Origin: Mauremys mutica
Lineage: Eukaryota > Chordata > Testudines > Geoemydidae
Length of the DNA: 64,000 nt
NCBI RefSeq assembly: GCF_020497125.1
Contig: NC_059080.1
Location: forward strand, 68,864,618 to 68,928,617
Reading direction: 5' to 3'
Shown: one piece after another, positions 48,080 to 60,731 of the stretch
Layout: every line of letters begins with the position of its first letter
Position numbering within the stretch: position 1 is the first letter of the stretch
Translations under genes and position numbers: made by a program
Notes under the pieces: generated by a model
The model's input: the letters and a program-made list of their open reading frames with translations, nothing else
Databases searched by the model: none
Told to the model about the DNA's origin: nothing

Positions 48080-51000
48080 TTAACCTATGGACTACAACAA
48101 ACAATGGCTCCAGGGCCTCCTGGCACCATTTGACAGCCTGCAAAGAGTCTGGGCAGGGAAAGACTGCCTGGGAAAGAGACAGGGAGGGTCCTGGGGCTGG
48201 TGGTACAGTTGTGAAGTGTTAGGAGGTGGGGAACATGTTTTATTAATGTTTTATCATTTATTAGCTAACCATAACTCTTTCCTTCCTTAGAGCCTCTGTT
48301 TTCTGTCCCCTGTAAGAAGTGTCCCTTTGTTACACGGTTGTTTTTGAGCGTGGCACTTCACTTGGTGCAGTGTGTATTTTGTTTCTGCTGTACTGGGTTG
48401 TTAAGAGTAGCAGTACCAGTCATTTTTACAAGGGACAGCACCCCTTGTGTCCCAGGCACAGAGAGGCATTGCCTTGGCTGGAGGCACCAGATGTCACAAC
48501 AGAGAACCCAGGAGCCAACCCAAGCAAGGAGTGGGGGGAGAAACCCCTCAGATTAGCAAGCACCAGGATGGAGGCTTGAGCCACGTCGCTGGGGAGGGGC
48601 TACAGATGTTTATATATATGCATCTATCTGTAACACATCCTGCCCCAAGCAATGGCAAGGGGTAGGGCACAGAGCTGCACAAGACTTGGCAGCTCTCGCT
48701 AGGACAGGTGCTTGATGGTATTGGGGCAGGAGAGGGAAAGGAGGGGTGGCTAGTGAGTGCAGGGGACCCCCCAGGGGGCATGTAGGAGTACGGTGCAGGT
48801 ATCACATCCCTCACCTTGTGCTGTTTCCGCTTCCACCTTCTCTCCTCCAGCCTGAAGTGGCACTACCCATTGTGGCAGCTAGGGTGCAAAACGTTTTCAG
48901 CATTGCCCCCAAGCAGCAGGGGGCCGGGAAAGGTTGGCCAATCAGCAGAACAAAAAAAGCCAAGTGGTACAGTCATATGGTGCCCTAGAACCAGCCCCAC
49001 TTCCAGCTGCTGTCACCGCCTGCCGTCTGGTTGTTCTCTGCCCTGATCCAGCTGGGAGAACAGTGACTACACCAGGCTGGCTGCTCACCAGGTACCACAA
49101 CAGCTTCTAGCAATGCAAAGGCTGGACTGCAGGCAAATGCCTGCAGCCACATGCACATCTCCACTGAGATGCAAGAGCGTGTGACAGCCTTGTAGGTAGA
49201 AGCACTTCAGTGAAGCAAAGAGGGTAGATGTTGGGCTAACACCGTTTTCTCTCATTCAGACAAAGTACTAGAAAGTGCTAGAAAGTGACTGATTCTTTCC
49301 CATGCCGCTTGCTCTTCTCCATACCTTGCCAACCAGGCAAGAGAGCAAGTAGGCAAGGATGAGGGAGAAGAGGGAAAAGGTGGGTCAGTAGCTAGAGAGG
49401 AAGCAGAAGAGCTGAGATTGCATCTGGACAGGAAATGGTTTTCCCATCACACAAAAAATGTGCATCTTGAATCATGGTGAAGTTGCAATCTCAAAAGTGT
49501 TCACAAACAGAGTCTGGAAAATATGTTTCATTTGAATTTCAAGCTTTTGCTTTTGTTTTTAGTTTAACTAAAATTTCAAAACAAGGGCTCATTTTGAACT
49601 GAAAAACAAAATGTATCATTTGGAAAGTGTCAACAGGACATTGACAATTTTGAAATTTTTCTTCAGTTCCCCCTCTGCCGAAATTGGGAGATTAATTCAA
49701 ACTGACCCTTTCCCATCAGTACTTTCCATTTCAACAAACTGGCATTTTCTGATGAAAAATGTTTCATGGGAAAATTCCTGGCTAGCTGTAATGAAGAGGC
49801 AGTTGTGGGGCAGACACGGGGAGAGGGGAAAGACAACAGGAGGCTAGGGGACAGAAGAGTGAAACAAGAGGCTGGTAAATGCAAGATTGGAAGGAGGAAG
49901 GGGTATTATAAAGCAGTAAAGAACGCCAGCTCCTTCCCCAACGCCCTGAGGTTAGAAGGTGAATGGCTTCTCCTTCCTCACATGTACAAGTTGTGTTTTA
50001 CACTGGGTTGTGTGTTCATTTAGCTTACTGCCAATCTTGCAGTGATCACACAAGCGCTGTGGAGTTGAGGTGGGATAGGAAAGTTAAAGGGATTCCTCCT
50101 AAATGTTTTTAGAAATTGGGTGAGGGTTGCTCTGCACTATTTTCTTAAAAAAACCCTCCTGGCATTTAAATTAATCCCTCGATTCTACTGAGAATTTCTT
50201 ACAGCTTGAGCTATTGGGCTTGGCAACACTGCTTGATGGCACTGTTACGTATGGCCTCTACACTGAGCTCACAAGTAGAATGGGCAAAATTTTAAAAATT
50301 CAGGGGATGGCACTGCAAAGAGCTTCTAACTGAATTCCCCTCGGACAGAGTAAACACCAGTTATCTGGACTCTCGCTCCGTTGCTCACCTTGACTTGGAC
50401 CAGGAGAGAGACCTGAAAGCCCATGCAAGGCTTTGAAAATGGAGAGGTGTTTTAAAATACCAACAGTCTGACTTTCTCTGGAGGGATTATATGTTTTCAT
50501 ACCCATATTGCCTCCTCTCAAGCACAAAGAGTTTCTAGATATAACAAACCAAACGCTGGGAATTAAACAGAATAGACAGGAGGCGCTGATAGTGACCATT
50601 TCCTTAAAGAATCAGTCCTGTCATCAATGGGATTAGTATATATGAGGTTAAGTATCAAAGAACCAGGCCTTTTAAGAACCTGTCATCAAAAATTGTGCCT
50701 GGTGTTTAGAAATAGTATCTTTCCTAAAAAAAAAAAGGAATAAAAATTAGGCCAAAGGTTATTCCATATTTATACTTACTGCTTACTGTAGTTGATTAGA
50801 AGGTGTTTTAATGGTCATCACTGAGGCTTTAAAACAAAAGCTGTTTTTTGAGCAATTATTTGTACTTGTGAAGCAGATGTCAAATCCATTTAATTAAAAG
50901 CAATCATGAAAAGAATCAATTTACCAAGAGAAATATACCCAAGAAATATATACAATTTACCAAGGTTTTCAAGTGACCAGGGATTTTGAGTGCACAATTT

Positions 51001-53148
51001 GAGACACCTTAGAAGAGCATGATCTTCAGCACTTTCTGAAAGTCAGGGACCTTTAATTGGCTAGATAAGTTGGGCACCTAGAAAATGAGGTCTGAATAAG
51101 GGTCTGGATCAGAGCAAGAAACTAAGAAAAAGGTTTGATAAATCACGTGTACCTTATCTTAAAGCAAGACGAACCAGTAATAAAAATAAAAGATAGGGGA
51201 AAGGGAGGAGCTATTGACTACGAACTAATCCACGTTGTGACACAGAGAAGGAATGCAGCAAGGGTGGTACCCCAAATATTGATGAAACAAAATGAAAGTC
51301 AGCGGAGTCAATTAGACAAGAGTAGAAGCTGTAAGGACAGGAATTCGGACTCATGCTACATCACTGGATTTAGTATATCTCTGCATTTCAAAAATACAAT
51401 GACAGGAAGTCTGTGTCTAATCTACAATACTCCAGATACTATATCTGTATTAGACTGGGAGAGTACAAAGCTGTCCCCCTTCTACTACTACATTCCCCTT
51501 CTGTGCATGTAGCTCAGGAGACAAAAGTCAAAAGAAGTGGGGAACAGGTAAAAGAAGGGGGCAAGTGGTGAACTGGGGTTGAGAAATGGATAGTCCTTAA
51601 TGAGCTTTATTGTAGTAGCCCTTAGAAAACTGTGAAGTTCAGAAGTAACAAAAGAGGAAGGGGATAGGGAGCAGCAGGAAAAAAGCAGAGAGCAGGGTAA
51701 ATAATGAGACCATCTGACTAAGGATTACTGGATATGAACTTTTGGGTAACTCAGGACTGCCCGGTTCTAGAGCAGAGTCAAAACCTCTTGATGCTAACAC
51801 TGGCAGAAAATTTGGAGATGCCTAAGTGGTAAATCAACTTATCAAGGGAAGAGAGCCCTAAATTAAACCATTCACACGATGGTACAGCAACACCAAGCAC
51901 AGAGGATAAACAATGCTATGTTAAGCCACAGAGTTTCGTACTGGTGGTTGTTTTACTTGGTATCCCAAAATGCACTTTTCTACTGACCCTGCTGTAGGAT
52001 TCTCCATGATCAGTGGATTCAATGATTATTCTATAACTCCATTGCAAATATGGTGTCACCTTTAATGCCACATACCTACAATGTAATATGAGTGTGACAA
52101 CTTACTGCAAGACAGCTAGCTGGACCACAGTTTATTAGTTGTTTTAATTTCACTTTTTCAGAAGCTTTGGAAGTGCCCTTTGCCATCTTCTTTTAAGGAC
52201 TCTTCAAGCTAGAGTGTAAATTAATGTGTAGGTGAATTAAATCAGGTAATTAATTGTTTGGGAGTATGCTTTGAATGGGAAGAGTAATGTGATTGGGGAG
52301 TGTCTCAACATTTGCTGTGCTTGTAACGAAGAGCTTTTTGCATGGTGGATTGTTGTGATGAACTTAAGTTATCCAATATGTAATAAAGCATCAACAATAA
52401 AAATACCACTGCAGCAAGTTCAGGTATACGGTACTTCTTTGCCACCAGAAATGGACCTGCAAACTTTTCATCTCACTAGTGGCATTAAATGTTACTAGCT
52501 TCAAGGGATCAACACTGGTCTGAATTCTCACTCCAGTAAGAGGAGCCTGGGAAGAAATGAAGTTGCTTTTTAAGCTTGGCTCACACTGCTGTGTTGACAA
52601 CAATGTCCTTTAGCAGTAGCAAGTTCTGCCACGTAAATAGATTAGAACAAAAATCTAGAAGCATGTCTCTGTAACCTGTTTAACAAACTTAAGTGCACCT
52701 ACCAAACATAAATGGACTGGTTACATCAGCTATATGGATGTTGCTATGGGTTAGCTACTGTATGCTCCACTTACCATGAATTGACATCATGTCGCTGTTT
52801 TCTCACAGTCATTTCTTACAGTGCTGAGTTCCGTGTTAGTTAAGCGTCCACCAGCTATTCTCGTCTAAAACTACATTATCCAATTCTCTCTAACTTTCAT
52901 TTCTATCAGAGTAAATACATGGCCAAGGAAGAAGTGAATTTGCTTTGCAGAGATTCAAAACACTAAATGCATTTTGTGCATTGGGTCCATCAAATTGTTC
53001 AATATACTGAAGGACAGAAGTTGCAAGTCAATGGCCCTCCAAATCTTTCATTCTGCAGAACACTGTATGAGGAGAGATCCTCCTGTGGACCATCTCCCCT
53101 CCTAACCCCACACTGCATGCTTCCAAAATACTTCCTCCTGTGCTTTCA
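48080..53148. other. Intergenic, no gene recognised
   Basis: None of the modest open frames shows a known domain. 49480-49795 is AT-rich and resembles the MITE family of 30746 ('tttgaactgaaaaacaaaat', 'catgggaaaattcctggcta'). 50985-51090 resembles the 'gacaccttag...gggcacctagaaaatgagg' dispersed repeat. The rest is unassigned. Confidence 0.5.
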
Positions 53149-53156
53149 ATTCCAAG

Positions 53157-54702
53157 CAGGACTGTCGATTAATCAGTTAACTCAAGCGATTAACTCAAAA
53201 AACATTAATCGCGATTAAAAAATTAATCGCAATCAATTGCACTGTTAAACAGTAGAATACCAATCGAAATTTGTTAAATATTTTTGGATGTTTTTCTACA
53301 TTGTCAAATATATTGATTTCAATTACAATACAGAATACAAAGTGTACAGTGCTCACTATATATTATTTATTACAAATATTTGCACTGTAAAAATGAAATT
53401 GTAATGCAATCTCTTTACTGTGAAAGTGCAACTTACAAATGTAGTTTTTGTTACATAACTGCACTCAAAAAACAAAACAATGTAAAACTTTAGAGTCTGC
53501 AAGTCCATTCAGTCCTACTTCTTGTTCAGCCAATCGCTCAAACAAGTTTGTTTACATTTATGGAACATAATGCTTCCCGCTTCTTATTTACAATGTCACC
53601 TGAAAGTGAGGACCGGTGTTGGCATGGCACTTTTGTAGCCAGCATTGAAAGGTATTTACGTGCCAGATATGCTAAACATTAGTATGCCCCTTCATGCTTC
53701 AGCCACTATTCCAGAGGACATGCTTCCATGCTGATGATGCTTGTTAAAAAAAAGTGTGTTAATTAAATTTGTAACTAAACTCCTTGGGGGAGAATTGTAT
53801 GTCTCCTGTTATAGCAATCTCGGATGATGACCCAGCACGTTGTTCGTTTTAAGAACACTTTCATAGCAGATTTGACAAAACACAAAGAAGGTACCAATGT
53901 GAGATTTCTAAAGATAACTACAGCACTCAACCCAAGGTTTAAGAATCTGAAGGGCCTTCCAAAATCTGAGAGGGATGAGGTCGCAAGCATGTTTTCGGAA
54001 GTCTTAAAAGAGCAACACTCTGATGCGGAATCTACAGAAAAGATTCACCAAAAAAGAAAATCAACCTTCTGCTGGTGGCATGTGATTCAGATGATGAAAG
54101 TGAACATGTGTCAGTCCGCACTGCTCTGGATGGTTATCGAGCAGAACCTGTCATCGGTGTGGACGCATGTTCTCTGGAAAGGCGGTTGAAGCATGAAGGG
54201 ACATATGACTCTTTAGTGCATCTGGCACGTAAATATCTTGCAACACCACCTACAACAGTGCCATGCAAACATTTGTTGTCATTTAGACTTGATATTGTAA
54301 AAAAGAGGTGGGCAGCATTATCGCCTGCAAATGTAAACAAGCTTATTTGTCTGAGCGATTGGCTGAACAAATAGGACTGAGTGGACTTATAGGCTCTAAA
54401 GTTTTACAATATTTTATTTTTGAGCGCAGTTTTTTGTACATAATTCTACATTTGTAAGTTCAACTTTCATGATAAAGAGATTGAACTACAGTACTTGTAT
54501 TACGTGAATAAAAAACCTATTTTTTTTACTGTGCAAATATTTGTAATAAAAATAATCATATAAAGTGAGCACTGTGTGGCAATTGAAATCAATACATTTG
54601 AAAATGTATAAAACATCCAAAATATTTAAATAAATGGTATTCTGTTATTCTTTACCAGTGTGATTAATCACAATTAATTTTTTTAATCACTTGACAGCCC
54701 TA
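53157..54702 (+). mobile_element. hAT transposon with fold-back arms and transposase remnant
   Basis: The ends CAGGACTGTC and GACAGCCCTA are inverse and are flanked by ATTCCAAG (53149-53156) and ATTTCAAG (54703-54710), an 8-base duplication with one mismatch, as in hAT elements. Plus-strand frames 53824-54189 and 54075-54374 encode the C-terminal part of a hAT transposase: NVRFLKITTALNPRFKNLKG, then ACDSDDESEHVSVRT and the dimerisation-domain stretch LVHLARKYLATPPTTV...IVKKRWAALSPANVNKLI. A frameshift separates the two frames near 54060. The left arm (53157-53745) is an inverted, diverged copy of the right arm (about 54140-54702). It includes part of the transposase C-terminus on the opposite strand. 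The N-terminal and catalytic parts are missing. Confidence 0.88.
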
Positions 54703-54710
54703 ATTTCAAG

Positions 54711-56540
54711 TAATGCCGGATCTAGTAATATGAGTCAGGATTGTGAACAACACGATGATGCTGCTTATCCCAGCAACCACACAAGCCACTCATTCCTGCC
54801 AATCTTCTTCAAACTTCATAGTTTTCTGTACCCCCTGAAGAAGAAGAAAAAATCTCGGCTGCCTCACTCCATTCTCCAAGTAGCCATCCACAAGCCCACT
54901 CCTTTAGCTCTCACTGGGCTGTGCCCAATAAGAGGATCCTTACTTGCCCTACCTCCAATTTGTGTTGGACAACTTGCAGGAATGTGGAAGAACGTTACCG
55001 CTACATCCCCAGCTATCAAGCACCTAAAAAATTACGAAGAACACTGCCCCAGCGGAAACTGAAACCTACTATTTGTGCCGTGCTAATATCATGGTGCTTG
55101 CTAGTTACCTCGCTCTGCTCTTCTTTAGATGGAGGGGCAAGAAGTCAAGCACTGATAACAGAGTAGGATGTAGCGTTCCCACCAATGTAAAGCAATTTGT
55201 CACTTAATTTCACAATAACTCCTGATGTTTCTCTCTGGGGAAAATAAATACCACAGTAGTAAATATCAACACTGAAAAAGAGAAAGCACTAAGAGTCCTT
55301 AGATGCTCACTCTTTCAATCTTAGTTCCTTATATATAGCATCATATGTATCCAAAACCAACTTTTCTTCATCTGAAAAAAATACAAAGCACCATACACCT
55401 AAAAATTACAGTGCAACAAATATAAAAGTATTTAAACACACAATATATCAGTCCTGGTACCATTTTCCAAACTGGTTAAACATATTACTGCTGTACGACA
55501 AGCCAACTCGGTGGATATACATCGATGTTAGAAATGCTTCATAAGACACTCCGTTCTAGTTGTAACAGTTATGCTACAAATCCATACTCTGGCATCCACG
55601 GATAATTAATTACTTTACCTATACGTGGTGTGCTTTGTCTCACTAAATCTTTTTGCCTTACGATGTATTAATGGAAAATATAGTAGGAGCTCTTTAGCAT
55701 GCTTTACACTGAGCATGTTGATTATTCTGATAAATTGTCTGTCCAGGATCAATGTAAAAGCTATTAACTGAAATTAAGAGCTCAAGCTTACTATAGGCAA
55801 TTACACATCGTTATAGCAGTGTGACAAAGAGCACATCACGCCAGCATGCCCACTACTTCCAGATCTATGTCGAGGTCCTGATGCTAATTTTTAAAACAGG
55901 CAATGAACTGGAGCCTAGCAGACAGAGGCAACCTCTCCTGTAACCTGATTTATCAGGAACATTATAGTTTCTGAAGCCCAGGGTGAAATTACCAGGAACC
56001 AGTCACTTACGGTGGCAGGTCCTCGTGTGTGCCATGCACTACAACTGGAGATCAAATAAGTCCCAGTTGTGGCTACTTTGGACCACAAGCAAGGACTCCT
56101 CTCTTTATGCAAGCCTTCCTCAACAATGGCTGCAGAATGACTCAAGTTTCTCCTGAACAATCAAGAAACACTCCACTTAAGGAGACAACATGAACAATGC
56201 AATGGTAAAAAAACATTTTATATATGGCATCTAGAAAACTATAGTAATAGCTGATTCAATCCATAGATAAAAGGCATTTCGGTCAATGGGTGCACTTAGC
56301 TTATGCCTTTTGTTCTGCAGGTCCACAACATTGGTATCTTGCAGTTGCTGATTTCCTGATCATATCAAAATATCCCAGTATACACTAGAACTGAGCGGGA
56401 GACGGATTTATGTGAAAGGCTTCGGGGCTGTCTGAACAGGTTTCACCAGCACTCAATTCACTTTTACAAAGGAAAGGGAAAGTTAAAGATTCCTGTAATG
56501 ACTCATGTGACTGCAAAAAGTCTAGGGAAAAAAAAAAACT
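54711..56540. other. Intergenic, no confirmed gene
   Basis: A minus-strand segment at 56011-56129 has both a good acceptor (tcattctgcag) and a good donor (CCACC|GTAAGT). It has one open frame of 39 codons (EEGLHKERSPCLWSKVATTG region). I do not recognise it, and no partner exon of matching phase was found. Confidence 0.4.
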
Positions 56541-56544
56541 ATTA

Positions 56545-57037
56545 CAATTTAACTTATGCACTTACCCATCCAAGACTCTGAATCTGCTTTATAATTAAGC
56601 TTAACCTCCTCACCATAGTTTTGTAGGCATGGGGGAATTTTATAGAGTCGATTATCTGAGGCACACAGCAAATGGGAATCACAGCTGGTCATAAACCAAA
56701 GCCTCCTAACTCCCAATCCTGTATTGTAAGCACTGAGCCAGAGGTCTACAAAGTGTAGGGCATGCCCCCCTTTAAGGGGCTCAAAGGAACATTGAGAGTC
56801 ATGCGGGTGGGGCCTGGGCCAGTCCACACCGGATGGGGAGGGAGCACCACCCAGCTCCGCTCCTGGCCTTGGCTCTGCTCCTGGACCCAGCTGTGGCCCC
56901 AGCTTTGGCCCCCTTACCTCTGTGCCCCTCCCTGGAGGCGCAGCCCCACTCCCAGCCCAAGGGGTGGGGGTGGAGAGGACAGACAAGTAAATGGGTGCAT
57001 GCGATAAAGTTTGGGGACCACTGCACTACACCATGCT
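56545..57037 (-). repeat. MIR split by a hAT insertion
   Basis: The reverse-complement MIR pattern runs from 56545 ('acttacccatccaagactct', tail) through 'gaggcacacagcaaatggga' and 'aactcccaatcctgtattgt' to 56738. It continues after the hAT element with 'cactacaccatgctgc' (57024-57037), the MIR 5' end. The long minus-strand frame across this region is therefore not a gene. Confidence 0.75.
56739..57023. mobile_element. hAT-type MITE inside a MIR
   Basis: The ends CAGAGGTCTACAAAG and (opposite strand) CAGTGGTCCCCAAACTTT are diverged hAT terminal repeats. The flanks CACTGAGC and CACTACAC agree at 5 of 8 positions. GC-rich interior, no transposase, 285 bases. Confidence 0.65.
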
Positions 57038-57700
57038 GCTGCTAACACTATGGTATAAATTTTCAATTTACAAGGAAGCTCATAAAAGAAAACAACTCAG
57101 AGTGGAGATGTGGATGCAGAAGGGAGGTAGTTGAGATTGAGAAGGGGAAGCGGTAAGTAAAGTGTCGATGGGGAGGTTATTGATGCAATGACTTTTTATC
57201 ATGTGTTGGAGTTGCAGTGATGCAGCCTTAACTATAACTGAACAGTTTGCGTGGGAAGGGGAATGAAAGCAGCTCAGCACATCTTAAAGTCTGGCTATGT
57301 CTGTTTAGAGACCTAAAAAGGGATTTAGGAGTCTAATTTTAGGCACCACTGGTTTGAAATTCTGCCCTGAGATCTTACAAGAAAAACTGCAGGTTGTTTT
57401 TTTTTTTTAATTTTTCACGTAACTGTCTTAGATTAATATTGAAACATAAGATTAATAAAGGAATTACACATAGCAGTATTTAAAAATGCTTGATAATGTT
57501 CATATTCTCCATCAATACAGGCAGCTGTGTAAACCCTATATATGCCATTTTAATAAATTTCAACAGGAAGAGCCTGATAACTCATTAAGAAAGGAAGATC
57601 AGAAGTGAAATCAGATAAGGAACAGCAGGACATTTCCACAGTTTGCACAAGGCATTTCAAATTCACATTATAAATTCTAAAAACACAGTACTAAACTCAC

Positions 57701-57798
57701 CTTAAAAGGAGCTGTAGCAATTTTCTGCTGTTCTTCAAGACTGACTTCAGTTTGAATATCCTCATCTCGATACATTAAGATATCCTCTGCTTCATTAC
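57701..57798 (-). other. Unrecognised exon-like segment
   Basis: On the minus strand an open frame runs from 57799 to 57701 and ends exactly in phase 0 at a perfect donor, AAG|GTGAGT. It encodes a protein-like, charged peptide containing EDILMYRDEDIQTEV and LEEQQKIATAPFK. Upstream, a stop is followed by a possible but weak acceptor (tgtgag| before 57798). I do not recognise the peptide. It does not match cullin-3 or FAM124B. It may lie within or just beyond the CUL3 3' UTR. It could be an alternative exon, a fossil exon or chance. Confidence 0.3.
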
Positions 57799-57892
57799 CT
57801 CACATTTAATGTTTATGGGTAAGATTTTTCAAAGGATCACACAAGTAAATTTCAAAATCATTAATGTCTTTAAAATTCTATTGTTTGAAGTG

Positions 57893-58068
57893 TTGTTGTA
57901 GCCATGTTGGTCCCAGGATACTAGAGAGACAAGATGGGTGAGGTCTTTTATTGAACCAACTTGTGTTGCTGACTAGTTCCGTGTAGCTCAAAAGCTTGTC
58001 TCTGTCACCAACACAGGTTGGTCCAATAAAAAATATCATCTCACCCATCTTGTCTCTTTAAAATTCTA
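57893..58068. mobile_element. Fold-back repeat of turtles
   Basis: Same family as 41568-41766: 'gtagccatgttggtcccagg', 'agagagacaagatgggtgag', then the inverse 'ctcacccatcttgtctct'. The interior 'ccaacttgtgttg' and 'caacacaggttgg' are also inverse. Confidence 0.75.
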
Positions 58069-58079
58069 GTCATTTTAAA

Positions 58080-60599
58080 CTGCAAAAGAAATTCCACTCC
58101 TTGTTACTTAAGGAGGTTTAAATTACCTGCTATCCTTTCACATATTATGCTTATGTAGGTTAAAGAACACTAGCTACACCACTACACACAATTATTTACA
58201 CGTAACATTAAATGTCTGACAGCCAAGAGCTAGAACACATGCAACATTAACTTCTGTCCCCATTGAAATTAATGCTAAAACTCTGATTGACTTCAATGGG
58301 ATCAGAATTTCACTTTTCCATCCCCCCTTCTTTTAAAAAACACAGAATATATAGTGCTAAATTTGAATGTCTAGGTTTTTGATATTTTACCACAACATCA
58401 ACGCCTTTTAACAAAATAAACAAGTTTTTCCAGTATCTGAAAAGAAACTCCTTTATGGAAATTTGTCAAAGGTAAGCATCAGAAAACATGGGACAAAGCA
58501 CATATATGGGGAAACTTTTAAACATCTTAGGACACAACGTTCTACAGAGGCACTCCGAAATAATTCTATTACCTCATTTAGTCTGTATACTGTATTTAGA
58601 AAACACAGGTTACCACTTATCCATAGCATTATTGAAAATAAATACTTTTGTCACTTAAAGTATATTATTCATATACACATAGGTATTTAATAACTGACAC
58701 CACAGAGGCCTTCCAGCCTGACTGCTTTCCAAGTATCAATGTTGAAACAGAAGGTAGCAAAACAGAGAGAGAATGTCGAAACCTGGGGGTTTTCTTTCAC
58801 TTTGATCACTTAGAACTGGTCCAGTCAAAATTTTTGGAACTTTTGGGGATAAAATGAAAGACATTCTTTTATTGGATGTTGAAGCATGTTGCATAAATTA
58901 CAAAATATTCAAGATAAAATGTTTGAGATAGAAATATATTTTCTTAGCTGCCAAATGCTGACAGTGAAACAAAAGTAAAATCAATCTACACACACATATG
59001 CAGACCAGAGCAAAAACATTGCCCAAAATGCCATGGAAACAGCAATGTGGCATCTTTATCCATACTGAAATTATGCTGATATACTTTACCATATATCTGA
59101 ACAGACACCTTTGTCAGATACAGTTAACAAATGCACCAGCAGACCTTAATGCTTCATGACCATCACCAGGTTTCTTGACTCCAAATTGGTGTCTATATTA
59201 TAAGCAGTCTTCCCCAATTACATTTTTAAATTTCTTGTGAAAAAGCACAATTAAGGAGAACTGAGAATAAAAGTACAGTAGTTTGATGAAAAATGGGGAA
59301 AACCATAGTTATAGCAGAGAAGCTGCATAGAGTACATTGTTTGTAAGGTCAAAACTATATCTTAATCAAAAGAATCTTTAATACAATACACATCCGCAGG
59401 CAGTGAAACTGACTTATCAAAGAAAAATGATGCCCTTGAATCACAATTTTGAAATCCATGGTTTGAACCACATGACAATATGTGAAAGAAGTTTTGCTGT
59501 AAGAACTGAAGATTTCATTAAGATTAAAGAAAGAATATTTATTGCATTTTCAGATTGCATTTTAAAACAATGAATAGTGCACAATGGCTTCACTTTAATC
59601 TCCTAAAATACGTACTTAAGGGGGGAAACCTTCTGGTCGGTCATGACATTAATAAACAAGGTGTAGTCTTGGTGCGTTTCTTCAAGGGGCAGTATTTAGT
59701 TCAACAAATTGTACTCCCTGTGCTCTAAAACAACTGAATTAGTGGTTTGTGTACACTAAATCCGTTTATTTTAAATTTATTGTGTCTACATTAAGTGAAA
59801 TAAAAACATCGCCCTGTACAATCCACTATCAGCAGTGAGTACAACAGCAAAAATTATTATACAGTTTATACACACTAAAACCTTTTCCTTTTTCCTATAA
59901 AGAAACCAGAACAAACCTAATCAATATAGAACTTAATTTGGAAGAACTCAAATTACAGAAGGGAAAGCCAAAATTATTACGGTCTTTACTGAGCCCCAAA
60001 AAGGTTCCTGATCATATTGCCAGAACAATAATGAGTGCAGCTGGAAGAGTGAAGCATGCTAAAATTGTATTCTTGGGTCTTTATAAATTTACCAAATATT
60101 TAAATTAAACATGGCTAGTTAAATAAATGTCTGAAGCAGAGCAATATAACCGGGAATTCTGTCTTACCAGTTGTGTTGTTTTTGAACCCAACTTATACAA
60201 TGCGCAAAGTGCTAAGCAACACTACAGAAACACATTTACATCAACACTGAAGATTTGGGGAAATGAAATTCCAACAATTTTATTTTTAATGAGCTGTATT
60301 TTCTAAATTTGTTTATTTTTTTCTGTTTTCATACAGTTTTGAAAACAAACGCTGCACGTTCACATTTTCCCGAGGAATTATAAGAATGATCTCTACAGGG
60401 ATAACGTTGAAAAGCCTGAAGCTCAATCAATTGATGTTGAAAACTCTCAAAAGGAGTAAAGGCTTGATCTGCATGGTCTAGAACATGTATTGTAATTTAA
60501 TAGAAGAGATGGTCGTCTTTAATATTAATGATTTAAAAGAACTTCCCAGTTCATGCGGAGAGTATAGTCCAAGAATAAATCAAATTTGCTGAACGCATT
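58080..60599 (-). other. CUL3: Probable CUL3 3' UTR (extent uncertain)
   Basis: AT-rich, almost repeat-free sequence follows the CUL3 stop codon on the minus strand, as expected of the long CUL3 3' UTR. Minus-strand AATAAA hexamers occur near 60280, 59777 and 59537, and the UTR may extend further left. No coding exon is recognised here. Confidence 0.5.

Positions 60600-60731
<132 letters not shown>

Noticed and set aside
56549..56986. 145-codon minus-strand frame
   Set aside because: Composed of a MIR and a GC-rich hAT MITE; no coding character.
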